Positions 29,554-37,796 of a stretch of DNA of 64,000 nt are shown here, one piece after another (the stretch's first letter is position 1; every line of letters begins with the position of its first letter). The DNA lies in assembly GCF_039538765.1 (NCBI RefSeq), contig NZ_BAABCJ010000001.1, positions 1,178,001 to 1,242,000 on the forward strand. The letters run 5' to 3'. The notes beneath the pieces were generated by a model that made no database searches, was not told the origin of the DNA, and saw nothing but the letters and a program-made list of their open reading frames with translations. The DNA is from Zhihengliuella alba. GTDB lineage: Bacteria > Actinomycetota > Actinomycetes > Actinomycetales > Micrococcaceae. The position numbers and the translations under genes are program-made.

Positions 29554-31128
29554 ATGGACATCATCAACTCGAGTATCGTCGCGGTCTACCTGGCCGCCAT
29601 GCTCCTCTTCGGCTGGTGGGGCAAGTCCCGCACGAAGAGCACCAGCGACTACCTCGTCGCCGGCCGCCGGCTTGGCCCGTTCGTCTACACCGGCACCATG
29701 GCCGCCGTCGTCCTCGGCGGCGCCTCGACCGTCGGCGGCGTCGGACTGGGCTACCAGTACGGCATCTCCGGCGCCTGGCTCGTCATCGCCATCGGCTCGG
29801 GCGTGCTGATCCTCAGCCTCTTCTTCGCCCCGCGCCTGCAGCGCCTGAAGATCTACACCGTCTCGCAGATGCTGACCCTGCGCTACGGGTCGCCGCGCGC
29901 CACCCACGCCTCCGCCGTCGTCATGCTGGCCTACACGCTCATGCTCTGCGCCACGTCGACGGGCGCCTACGCGACCGTCTTCGTGGTGCTCTTCGACTGG
30001 GAGCGGTGGCTCGCCATCATCGTCGGCGGCGGCGTGGTCCTGGTCTACTCGACGATCGGCGGCATGTGGTCGATCACCCTGGCCGACCAGGTCCAGTTCA
30101 TCATCAAGACCATCGGCGTCTTCGCGCTCATGCTGCCCTTCACGCTCGGCGCGGCGGGCGGCGTCGACGGCGCCCGCGAGCGCCTGGCCGCCGAGTTCTT
30201 CCAGTGGGACGGGATCGGCACGCAGACGATCATCACCTACTTCGTGGTCTACACGCTGGGTCTGCTGATCGGGCAGGACATCTGGCAGCGCGTCTTCACC
30301 GCCCGGACGCCCACGGTGGCCCGCTGGGGCGGCGCCTCCGCCGGCATCTACTGCATCCTCTACGGGATCGCCGGCGCCATCATCGGCCTGGCGGCCCGCG
30401 TGGCGCTGCCGAACCTCGACACGTCGGAGGGGAACGACGTCGTCTACGCGGCCGTGGCCGCCGACGTCCTGCCGATCGTCATCGGCGGCATCGTCCTCGC
30501 CGCGGCCGTGGCCGCGATGATGTCGACGGCCTCCGGTGCGCTCATCGCGGCCGCCACCGTGGCCCGCAACGATGTCACTCCCCTGGTGGCGGGCTGGTTC
30601 GGCCGTCGCCACACCGACGAGGTGGAGGTCGACGAGCACGACATCGCCGGCAACCGGCGCTGGGTCCTGGGCCTCGGCGTCGTCACCGTGGTGCTGGCGA
30701 TCATCGTGGACGACGTGGTCGCCGCGCTGACCATCTCCTACGACCTCCTCGTCGGGGGCCTGCTGGTCGCGATCCTCGGCGGCCTGGTGTACCGCCGCGG
30801 CAACGGCGTGGGGGCGGCTGCCTCCATGCTCGCCGGCACGGTGGTCACCGTCGCCACGATGATCGTCCTGGAGGTCCGCGCCGAGGAGAAGTTCGGCGGC
30901 GTCTACGCCAACGAGCCGATCTACTTCGGGCTGATCGCCTCGGCCGTGGTCTACCTGGTCGTCAGCCTGCTGACCAAGCCGACCGACGCGTCGATCATGG
31001 CCGCCTGGGACGCGCGGCTCGCCGGCGGCGGCGACAGCCCGCTGGAGCCCGCCGGAACGGCCGCTGCCACCGCCGACACCGCGACGCACGCGGATCCGCC
31101 GACGGACGGGGCAGCCGGGTCCCGCTGA
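29554..31128 (+). CDS. Sodium:solute symporter (SSS family)
   Basis: 524 residues with about 13 hydrophobic segments. Family features are the N-terminal GWWGKSRTKSTSDYLVAGRRLG, GGASTVGGVGLGYQYG and TYFVVYTLGLLIGQDIWQRVF. The ATG at 29554 has AGGAA 4 nt before it. Relatives carry sodium-coupled uptake of amino acids, purines, choline or carboxylates. Position beside the regulator and ureohydrolase suggests the catabolised guanidino or amine substrate. The C-terminal 35 residues are Ala/Thr-rich and disordered. Confidence 0.9.
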   Translation: MDIINSSIVAVYLAAMLLFGWWGKSRTKSTSDYLVAGRRLGPFVYTGTMAAVVLGGASTVGGVGLGYQYGISGAWLVIAIGSGVLILSLFFAPRLQRLKIYTVSQMLTLRYGSPRATHASAVVMLAYTLMLCATSTGAYATVFVVLFDWERWLAIIVGGGVVLVYSTIGGMWSITLADQVQFIIKTIGVFALMLPFTLGAAGGVDGARERLAAEFFQWDGIGTQTIITYFVVYTLGLLIGQDIWQRVFTARTPTVARWGGASAGIYCILYGIAGAIIGLAARVALPNLDTSEGNDVVYAAVAADVLPIVIGGIVLAAAVAAMMSTASGALIAAATVARNDVTPLVAGWFGRRHTDEVEVDEHDIAGNRRWVLGLGVVTVVLAIIVDDVVAALTISYDLLVGGLLVAILGGLVYRRGNGVGAAASMLAGTVVTVATMIVLEVRAEEKFGGVYANEPIYFGLIASAVVYLVVSLLTKPTDASIMAAWDARLAGGGDSPLEPAGTAAATADTATHADPPTDGAAGSR

Positions 31129-31222
31129 GGCCCGGGCGTGGCGCGGCGGTCCCTGCGCCGCGCCCTCGGACCCGCCCCCTCGGCGCGCCCCCTCGGCGCG
31201 CCCCGCGAGACGGGGGCCACCA

Positions 31223-31278
31223 ACGACGAGAGCCGCCTCTCCCCCAGCGAACATGCTGGGGAGGGGCGGCTCTCGTCG
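31223..31278. terminator. Bidirectional terminator
   Basis: A long near-perfect stem (ACGACGAGAGCCGCC through CCCCAGC, pairing with GCTGGGG through GGCTCTCGTCGT) with loop GAACAT lies between the converging symporter and sucD genes. Confidence 0.85.
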
Positions 31279-31315
31279 TCCGTGCCGGGGCGGCCCGCAG
31301 GCCGTCGCTCCCGGG

Positions 31316-32230
31316 TCAGGCGGGGTAGATCTCGCGGAGGAGACGCGCGGTCTCCGACGGGGTCTTGCCGACCTTGACGCCGGCGGCCTCGAGGGCCTCC
31401 TTCTTGGCCTGGGCCGTGCCGGAGGAGCCGGAAACGATGGCGCCGGCGTGGCCCATGGTCTTGCCCTCGGGCGCCGTGAAGCCGGCGACGTAGCCGACGA
31501 CGGGCTTGGTGACGTTGGCCTTGATGAAGTCGGCCGCGCGCTCCTCGGCGTCGCCGCCGATCTCGCCGATCATGACGATCGCCTTGGTCTCCGGGTCCGC
31601 CTCGAACGCCGCGAGCGCGTCGATGTGCGTGGTGCCGATGACCGGGTCGCCGCCGATGCCGATGGCGGTGGAGAACCCGAGATCGCGCAGCTCGTACATC
31701 ATCTGGTAGGTCAGCGTGCCGGACTTGGAGACCAGGCCGACACCGCCCTTGCCGGTGATGTTCGCGGGGGTGATGCCCACGAGGGACTCCTCCGGCGTGA
31801 TGATGCCGGGGCAGTTCGGGCCGATGATGCGGGTGACCTGGTTGCCGTCGGCGTCCACCTTGGACTGGGCCAGCGCCCAGAACTCGGCCGAGTCCTGCAC
31901 CGGCACGCCCTCGGTAATCACCACGACGAGGCCGATGGAGGCCTCGATGGCCTCGACGACCGCGTCCTTGGTGAACTTCGGCGGGACGAAGACGATCGAC
32001 ACGTCGGCGCCGGTCTCCTGCATCGCCTCGGCGACGGTCCCGAAGACGGGCAGCTCCACGGCGGCGCCGTCCTTGGCCGTGTGCGACACGGTGGTGCCGG
32101 CCTTGCGGGCGTTCACGCCGCCGACGATGTCGGTGCCGGCGGCGAGCATGCGGGCGGTGTGCTTGGTGCCCTCCGCGCCGGTGATGCCCTGGACGATGAC
32201 CTTCGAGTCCTTGTTGATGAAGATAGCCAT
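31316..32230 (-). CDS. sucD: Succinate-CoA ligase alpha subunit (SucD)
   Basis: 304 residues matching SucD: CoA-binding ITGAEGTKHTARML, GPNCPGIITP, and the phosphohistidine loop TMGHAGAIVSG with H261. With SucC it makes succinate and nucleotide triphosphate from succinyl-CoA in the TCA cycle. ATG at 32230 (MAIFINKDSK) is the conserved start. It follows sucC by 16 nt and is certainly co-transcribed. Confidence 0.97.
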   Translation of the reverse strand: MAIFINKDSKVIVQGITGAEGTKHTARMLAAGTDIVGGVNARKAGTTVSHTAKDGAAVELPVFGTVAEAMQETGADVSIVFVPPKFTKDAVVEAIEASIGLVVVITEGVPVQDSAEFWALAQSKVDADGNQVTRIIGPNCPGIITPEESLVGITPANITGKGGVGLVSKSGTLTYQMMYELRDLGFSTAIGIGGDPVIGTTHIDALAAFEADPETKAIVMIGEIGGDAEERAADFIKANVTKPVVGYVAGFTAPEGKTMGHAGAIVSGSSGTAQAKKEALEAAGVKVGKTPSETARLLREIYPA

Positions 32231-32246
32231 GTGAGTTCCTCGATCC

Positions 32247-33413
32247 TTAGGCGTTCGCCAGCTCGGCGGCCTTGTCGGCCCCCTCGTCCATGGTGGTGGC
32301 CAGGGTGACCAGCGGGTGGTTGGCCTCGGCCAGGATGGCCCGGCCCTCCTCCACGTTGTTGCCATCGAGACGGACGACGAGCGGCTTGGTGGCCTTCTCG
32401 CCCAGGATCTCGAGGGCCTTGACGATGCCGTCGGCGACGGCGTCGCATGCCGTGATGCCGCCGAAGACGTTGACGAAGACGGACTTCACCTGCTCGTCGT
32501 TGAGGATGACGTCCAGACCGGAGGCCATGATCTCGGCGGATGCGCCGCCACCGATGTCGAGGAAGTTGGCGGGCTTCACGTTGCCGTGGGCCTCGCCGGC
32601 GTAGGCGACGACGTCGAGCGTCGACATGACCAGGCCGGCGCCGTTGCCGATGATGCCCACCTCGCCGTCGAGCTTGACGTAGTTGAGGCCGGCGGCCTTG
32701 GCCTTGGCCTCGAGCGGGTCGGCGGCACCCTTGTCCTCGAGCTCCTCGTGGTCCGGGTGGCGGACCGCGGAGGCGTTCTCGTCCAGGGAGACCTTGCCGT
32801 CGAGGGCGATGATCTCGCCGGCGCCGGTGCGGACCAGCGGGTTGACCTCGACGAGGGTCGCGTCCTCCTCCGTGAAGACGGACCACAGCTTGACCAGTGC
32901 GTCCGCGACCTTGCCGCGCAGCTCCTCGGGGAAGTTCGCCTCCGCGACGATCTCGTCGGCCTTGGCCTGGTCGATGCCCACGAGGGGATCGACGGCCACC
33001 TTGGCGAGCGCCTCCGGGCGCTCGACGGCGAGCTGCTCGATCTCCACGCCGCCCTCGACGGAGCACATGGCGAGGTAGTTGCGGTTGGCGCGGTCCAGCA
33101 GCACCGAGAAGTAGAACTCCTCCGCGATGTCCGCGCCCTGCGCGATCATGACCTTGTTGACCGTGTGGCCCTTGATGTCCATGCCGAGGATGTTCGAGGC
33201 GTGCTCGAACGCCTCGTCGGCGGTCTTGGCGACCTTCACGCCGCCGGCCTTGCCGCGGCCTCCGACCTTTACCTGAGCCTTGACCACGACCACGCCGCCG
33301 ATCTTCTCGGCAGCGGCCTTGGCTTCTTCTGGGGTGTACGCAACGATGCCGGCGAGCACGGGAACGCCGTACTTCTCGAACAAATCGCGCGCCTGGTACT
33401 CATACAGGTCCAC
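32247..33413 (-). CDS. sucC: Succinate-CoA ligase beta subunit (SucC)
   Basis: 388 residues, the usual SucC length, starting at GTG (DLYEYQARDLFEKYGVPV) after a GAAGGA site. The N-terminal ATP-grasp domain includes VVKAQVKVGGRGKAGGVK. The C-terminal flavodoxin-like domain contains DIGGGASAEIM, NVFGGITACDAVA and a family-typical VRLDGNNVEEG. It is first gene of the sucCD operon. Confidence 0.97.
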   Translation of the reverse strand: MDLYEYQARDLFEKYGVPVLAGIVAYTPEEAKAAAEKIGGVVVVKAQVKVGGRGKAGGVKVAKTADEAFEHASNILGMDIKGHTVNKVMIAQGADIAEEFYFSVLLDRANRNYLAMCSVEGGVEIEQLAVERPEALAKVAVDPLVGIDQAKADEIVAEANFPEELRGKVADALVKLWSVFTEEDATLVEVNPLVRTGAGEIIALDGKVSLDENASAVRHPDHEELEDKGAADPLEAKAKAAGLNYVKLDGEVGIIGNGAGLVMSTLDVVAYAGEAHGNVKPANFLDIGGGASAEIMASGLDVILNDEQVKSVFVNVFGGITACDAVADGIVKALEILGEKATKPLVVRLDGNNVEEGRAILAEANHPLVTLATTMDEGADKAAELANA

Positions 33414-33485
33414 GGGGCTGTGTCCTTCTACGTCGAAGTCGTGTCTATGCGGAACCCGCCGGACGCGTCAGACCGACGGACTCCT

Positions 33486-33530
33486 GTGGGAGACTGCGCT
33501 CCCACGGCGCTCAGCGCCTCGCTTAGACTA
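33486..33530 (-). promoter_or_regulatory. sucCD promoter and leader hairpin
   Basis: TAGTCT (plus-strand 33525-33530) is a -10-like box. Downstream of it on the transcript, GTGGGAG (33499-33505) pairs with CTCCCAC (33486-33492) to form a hairpin in a leader of about 105 nt. The rest of the 246-nt gap to the helicase stop shows nothing else I recognise. Confidence 0.4.
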
Positions 33531-33659
33531 ACGCGTTCCGATCACGGGCACACTTCTACGGTCCGTAGACGAGGCGCCCCCGGGGAGGCCCGACGGCGCG
33601 CAGGAGCGGGCGCCGATCACGCGGTGACGTGCGGCGCGCGCCCCGGCCGTCGGCGCGGA

Positions 33660-36104
33660 TCAGTCGGACTCGATCCTCTCCAGCGGGGCGTAACGGAGCA
33701 GGAGGCGCTTCTCGTCCGTGGCGAAGGTCACCTTGGCCACGGTCTTGTCGCCGGCCCCCTCGAGCGCGATGACGGTCCCCTCCCCGAAGGTGGCGTGCCG
33801 GACACGGTCGCCGACGGCGAGCGCGATGACCTCCTTCTGCTGCTGCACGCGGCCCCGGCCGCCGGCCCGCGTCGTGGCGTCGGTGCGCAGCGTGGCCGTC
33901 TCCGGGTCGCCGGCCCGACGGGCCGGTCGCCCGGCGCCCCAGGAGGAGGCGTCGTCGCCCCGGCCGGCACCGTACCGGCCCGAGCCGAAGCCGCCGCCGA
34001 ACCCACCCGACCCGAAGCCGGAGCCGAAGCCTCCGCCGGAGGCGAAGGCGGGCCGGCTGCTGCCCTCGCGCTTCCAGTCCAGGAGGCGCTCGGGGATCTC
34101 GGCCAGGAACTGACTGGCCGGGTTGTACTGCGACTGCCCCCAGAGGCTGCGGTACTCGGAGCGGCTGACGTACAGGCGCTTCCGGGCGCGCGTCAGCCCG
34201 ACGTACGCGAGCCGGCGCTCCTCGGCGAGCTCCTTCTCGTCCGTCATGGACCGCTGGTGCGGGAAGATGCCGTGCTCCATGCCGGTGAGGAACACCACCG
34301 GGAACTCGAGGCCCTTGGCCGTGTGCAGGGTCATCAGGGTGACGACGCCCTCGCGGGCGGCCATCTCCTCGCCCTCGGCGTCGGTGGGGGCGTCCGGGAT
34401 CTGGTCGGCGTCCGCGACGAGGGAGACCTGCTCGAGGAACGCCTCGAGCGAGCCATCGGGGTTCTCCCGCTCGTAGTCGCGCACCACCGCCACGAGCTCG
34501 GCGAGGTTCTCCACCCGGGACTCGTCCTGCGGGTCCGTCGACTTCCGGAGGGCCTCGAGGTAGCCGGTCTGCTCGAGGACCGCCTCGAGCGCCTCGGCCG
34601 CCCCGGAGCCCTCGGCGACCACCTTGAGGTCGTCGATGAGCTTCACGAACCCGTTCACGCTGTTCAGGCTGCGGGTCGCCAGGCCGGGAGCCTCCTCGGC
34701 GCGGCGGAGCGCCTCCATGAAGCTCAGCCGGTCGCGGCTGGCGAGCGCCGCGACGGCGTACTCGGCCCGGTCCCCGATACCGCGCTTGGGCTCGTTGAGG
34801 ATGCGCCGGACGTTGATGTCGTCCTCCGGGTTGACCAGGACGCGCAGGTAGGCGAGGGCATCCTTGATCTCCTTGCGGTCGTAGAAGCGCGTCCCGCCGA
34901 CCACCTTGTACTTCAGGTCCACGCGCATGAGCTGCTCCTCGAGGGAGCGCGACTGCGCGTTGGTCCGGTAGAAGATCGCCACGTCGCCGGGGCGGATGCC
35001 CTCCTCGTCGTTCAGGCGGAGGATCTCGTCGGTGATCCAGCGCGCCTCGTCCTGCTCCGACTCCCCGACGTAGCCGATGATCCGCTCGCCGTCGCCCTCG
35101 GCCGTCCAGAGCCGCTTGGGCGGGCGGTCCGGGTTCTTCTCGATCACCGCGTTGGCCGCGGAGAGGATGGTCTGGGTGGAGCGGTAGTTCTGCTCGAGCT
35201 TGATGGTGGCCGCGTCCGGGTAGTCCTTGCCGAACTCGACGATGTTGCGGATGTCGGCGCCGCGGAAGGCGTAGATCGACTGGTCCGAGTCGCCGACGAC
35301 GGTCAGCTCGCCGCCGGGCGTCTGCCCGTCGGGCCCGGTGAGCTCGCGGACCAGCGAGTACTGGGCGTGGTTGGTGTCCTGGTACTCGTCCACCATGACG
35401 TGGCGGAAGCGGCGCCGGTAGTTGTCGGCCACTGCCGGGAAGGCCCGGAACATGTGGACGACCTGGCCGATCAGGTCGTCGAAGTCGAGCGCGTTCGCCT
35501 GCCGCAGGCGCTGCGTGTACTGGCTGTACACCTCGGAGACGGCGCGGCTGAAGGGGTCCTGACCCGCCGTGGAGATGTAGTCCTCGTCGTCGATCAGCTC
35601 GTTCTTGAGCGAGGAGATCTTGTTCTGGATCGCCTTGGGCGCGAACTTCTTGGGGTCCAGGTCCAGGGACTTCGCGATCATGGTGATCAGCCGCAGCGAG
35701 TCCGCGGCATCGTAGATCGAGAAGTTGGACTTCAGCCCGACGGCGGCGGCCTCGCGCCGCAGGATCTTCACGCACGAGGAGTGGAAGGTGGAGATCCACA
35801 TCTTCTCCGCGGCCTCGCCGACCAGTTCCGAGATGCGCTCGCGCATCTCGGCGGCGGCCTTGTTCGTGAAGGTGATCGCCAGGATCTCGTGCGGGCGGGC
35901 GCGGCCGGTGGCCAGCAGGTAGGCGATCCGGTGCGTGAGCACGCGGGTCTTGCCGGAGCCGGCGCCGGCCACGATCAGCAGCGGCGATCCGGAGTGCTTG
36001 ACGGCCTCCAGCTGCTCGGGGTTCAGCCCCTCCAGCAGGGCCTCGGCGTCCGGCGTGGCCGTCGGTCGAGCGGGCGCGGCGAAGTCGTCGAAGAGAAAAT
36101 CCAT
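33660..36104 (-). CDS. pcrA: ATP-dependent DNA helicase UvrD/PcrA
   Basis: An 814-residue SF1A helicase: Walker A VAGAGSGKT (residues 45-53), DEYQDTNHAQY, GDSDQSIYAFRGAD, EQNYRSTQ and TAHTAKGLEF-type motif TLHTAKGLEFPVV. The C-terminus has the PcrA RNA-polymerase-binding Tudor-like fold (VGDRVRHATFGEGTVIALEG). Between them lies a Gly/Phe/Ser-rich segment (GGGFGSGFGSGGFGGGFGSG). It unwinds DNA in nucleotide excision repair and clears recombination or transcription blocks. The ATG at 36104 stands 9 nt after a TAGACT box. Confidence 0.95.
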   Translation of the reverse strand: MDFLFDDFAAPARPTATPDAEALLEGLNPEQLEAVKHSGSPLLIVAGAGSGKTRVLTHRIAYLLATGRARPHEILAITFTNKAAAEMRERISELVGEAAEKMWISTFHSSCVKILRREAAAVGLKSNFSIYDAADSLRLITMIAKSLDLDPKKFAPKAIQNKISSLKNELIDDEDYISTAGQDPFSRAVSEVYSQYTQRLRQANALDFDDLIGQVVHMFRAFPAVADNYRRRFRHVMVDEYQDTNHAQYSLVRELTGPDGQTPGGELTVVGDSDQSIYAFRGADIRNIVEFGKDYPDAATIKLEQNYRSTQTILSAANAVIEKNPDRPPKRLWTAEGDGERIIGYVGESEQDEARWITDEILRLNDEEGIRPGDVAIFYRTNAQSRSLEEQLMRVDLKYKVVGGTRFYDRKEIKDALAYLRVLVNPEDDINVRRILNEPKRGIGDRAEYAVAALASRDRLSFMEALRRAEEAPGLATRSLNSVNGFVKLIDDLKVVAEGSGAAEALEAVLEQTGYLEALRKSTDPQDESRVENLAELVAVVRDYERENPDGSLEAFLEQVSLVADADQIPDAPTDAEGEEMAAREGVVTLMTLHTAKGLEFPVVFLTGMEHGIFPHQRSMTDEKELAEERRLAYVGLTRARKRLYVSRSEYRSLWGQSQYNPASQFLAEIPERLLDWKREGSSRPAFASGGGFGSGFGSGGFGGGFGSGRYGAGRGDDASSWGAGRPARRAGDPETATLRTDATTRAGGRGRVQQQKEVIALAVGDRVRHATFGEGTVIALEGAGDKTVAKVTFATDEKRLLLRYAPLERIESD

Positions 36105-36113
36105 GGTGGATCC

Positions 36114-36119
36114 AGTCTA
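36114..36119 (-). promoter_or_regulatory. -10 box of the pcrA gene
   Basis: TAGACT on the minus strand is followed by 9 nt and the ATG at 36104, giving a leader of about 2 nt. Confidence 0.4.
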
Positions 36120-36172
36120 GGGCCGGGCACCCCGACGGTGGTGTCCGCCGAGAGGAACCGGCGGCGAACCGC

Positions 36173-36178
36173 TAGTAT
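36173..36178 (+). promoter_or_regulatory. -10 box of the tRNA gene
   Basis: TAGTAT lies 24 nt before the mature tRNA 5' end. A small CCCG-TTCG-CGGG hairpin lies between them. Confidence 0.45.
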
Positions 36179-36202
36179 GGTTCCGCGCCCGTTCGCGGGC
36201 CC

Positions 36203-36276
36203 GCCCCTGTAGCTCAGTTGGATAGAGCGACCCTCTCCTAAAGGGTAGGCCGTCGGTTCGATTCCGGCCAGGGGCA
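36203..36276 (+). tRNA. tRNA-Arg (anticodon CCT)
   Basis: A complete 74-nt cloverleaf: acceptor GCCCCTG/CAGGGGC, D arm GCTC/GAGC, anticodon stem ACCCT/AGGGT with loop CTCCTAA (anticodon CCT, reading AGG), and T arm GTCGG-TTCGATT-CCGGC. The discriminator is A. The 3' CCA is not encoded (CAA follows), so it must be added enzymatically. Confidence 0.97.
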
Positions 36277-36284
36277 CAACACTC

Positions 36285-36323
36285 CGGGCAGGGACCCGAA
36301 AGCGGCTCCCGGCCGGCTGCCCG
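36285..36323. terminator. Possible terminator after the tRNA
   Basis: CGGGCAG (36285-36291) pairs with CTGCCCG (36317-36323) with an inner GGGA/TCCC pairing. It lies between the tRNA and the converging ROK gene. Confidence 0.4.
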
Positions 36324-36324
36324 C

Positions 36325-37557
36325 TCAGCCGAGCAGGAGCGCGCTGGCCTTCGGCGAGAGCGCCGCGTCGAGCACGGCGCAGGCCCCGCCGATCGCGCCC
36401 AGGTGGTGGCCCAGCGCGGACGTCTCGACCTCGAGGCGGTGCACGCTGCTCATGAGGAACTGGCTCTGGATGGCCTCCCGGGCGTCCTCGATGAGCAGGC
36501 TGCTCGCCTCGGACCACACCGGACCGCCGAGGAAGACCCGGTCGACGTCGTACACGTTCGCCAGCTGGGCGACGAGCGAGGACCAGATGCCGTTGAGCCG
36601 GTTCAGCACCTCCAGCGCGGAGTCGTCCCCCTCGCGGGCGCGGCGGACCATGGTGCCCAGGAACTGGGAGCGCTGGCCGACCGTGTCGGCGCCCTCCAGC
36701 TCGGCGCAGTCCACGCCGGCGGCGCGGGCGAGCTCGAGCATGGAGGCGTAGGAGACCGCATCGCCGAAGGACCGTGCCACGGGCTCCTCGGAGCCGGGGA
36801 CCGGCACCGGGACGACCACGTTGCCGATCTCGCCGGCGTTGTTGCTGGCTCCGCGCAGGACCTCCCCGCCCACGACCGCGCCGATGCCGACGCCGGTGCC
36901 GATGTACACCGAGAGGAAGTTCCGGTCCCGCTCCTGGTCCCCGTTCCACTGCTCCGCGATGGCCGCGGCCACGGAGTCCTTCTCCAGCATGACGCTCAGC
37001 TGGAGACGCTCCATGAGCGGCTCCACGATCTCCACCGAGCGCCACTCGCCGCCCATCAGCGGCGGCGTCACGATCACGCCGGCGTCCGGGTCGATCGGCC
37101 CGGGCGCCGCCACGCCCACGCCGACGATGTGGTCGCGGCGCTGCCCGGAGTCGCGGATGAGCTCGTCGATCGTGTCGCCCATGATGCCGATGGTGGCCTG
37201 CGGGCTGTCGATGTCGTGATCGGCGAACCGCCGGCTGCCCAGGACGTGCCCGCGGAGGTTCACGAGCACCACGGTCATCTGGGCGGGGTCGAGGTGGACG
37301 CCGACGGCGAGCAGCCGGTCGGGCTCCAGCTCCAGCACGGTGCGCGGCTTGCCGGGCCCGGAGATCACCGTGCGGTCCTCCCGGGCGAAGCCGTTGTCCA
37401 GCAGCCGCCGGACCACGTTCGAGATGGTCTGCGGCGACAGGCCGGTCGACGACGCCAGCTCGACGCGGCTCACACCGTCCGGCGCGCGGCGGATCGAGTC
37501 GAAGATGACCGCCTGGTTGAAGTCGCCGAGTCGGCCTAGATTGGTTCCCCGCTGCAT
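36325..37557 (-). CDS. ROK-family transcriptional regulator
   Basis: 410 residues. An N-terminal winged helix (QAVIFDSIRRAPDGVSRVELASSTGLSPQTISNVVRRL, read in two parts) is followed by a ROK domain (GVGVAAPGPIDPDAG, SVYIGTGVGIGAVVGGEVLRGASNNAGEIGN). Unusually, the conserved ROK histidine of GEIGH is Asn (GEIGN), and the zinc motif CxCGxxGCxE is absent, replaced by VVVPVPVPGSEEPVAR. That argues for a sugar-sensing repressor without kinase activity or structural zinc. ATG at 37557 has GGAG 5 nt before it. It is divergent from the NUDIX gene across two palindromes. Confidence 0.87.
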   Translation of the reverse strand: MQRGTNLGRLGDFNQAVIFDSIRRAPDGVSRVELASSTGLSPQTISNVVRRLLDNGFAREDRTVISGPGKPRTVLELEPDRLLAVGVHLDPAQMTVVLVNLRGHVLGSRRFADHDIDSPQATIGIMGDTIDELIRDSGQRRDHIVGVGVAAPGPIDPDAGVIVTPPLMGGEWRSVEIVEPLMERLQLSVMLEKDSVAAAIAEQWNGDQERDRNFLSVYIGTGVGIGAVVGGEVLRGASNNAGEIGNVVVPVPVPGSEEPVARSFGDAVSYASMLELARAAGVDCAELEGADTVGQRSQFLGTMVRRAREGDDSALEVLNRLNGIWSSLVAQLANVYDVDRVFLGGPVWSEASSLLIEDAREAIQSQFLMSSVHRLEVETSALGHHLGAIGGACAVLDAALSPKASALLLG

Positions 37558-37674
37558 ACACACTCCGAAATCTGACGGGCGCGCGTGGCCCGCCCGTCGC
37601 CTGCGACGTCTGGTGGTCGCCCGTGCACTTCTCCGACCGGCGCCCCGCGCCGGACCGGGCGTATCCTCGGGCCT

Positions 37675-37680
37675 ATTGTA
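37675..37680 (-). promoter_or_regulatory. -10 box of the ROK gene
   Basis: TACAAT on the minus strand matches TATAAT at five of six positions. It implies a leader of about 110 nt before the ATG at 37557. Confidence 0.45.
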
Positions 37681-37701
37681 GGGCCTCTTTGAGAAATTCG
37701 A

Positions 37702-37719
37702 TACCCAACCATTTGGGTA
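37702..37719. promoter_or_regulatory. Inverted repeat TACCCAA-CCAT-TTGGGTA
   Basis: Two perfect 7-bp arms with a 4-bp spacer lie 21 bp upstream of the ROK gene -10 box. A candidate operator. Confidence 0.55.
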
Positions 37720-37754
37720 AACCTGCGGTTCGATAGCATGGCCTCGAATGCCAC

Positions 37755-37770
37755 TCTACTCGCGAGTAGA
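37755..37770. promoter_or_regulatory. 16-bp perfect palindrome TCTACTCGCGAGTAGA
   Basis: It is uninterrupted and lies 26 bp before the NUDIX start codon. Looser outer arms CGAAT (37745) and ATTCG (37770) extend the symmetry. A likely repressor site. Confidence 0.6.
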
Positions 37771-37796
37771 TTCGTTGCACCTAAACAAGGAGCCGC

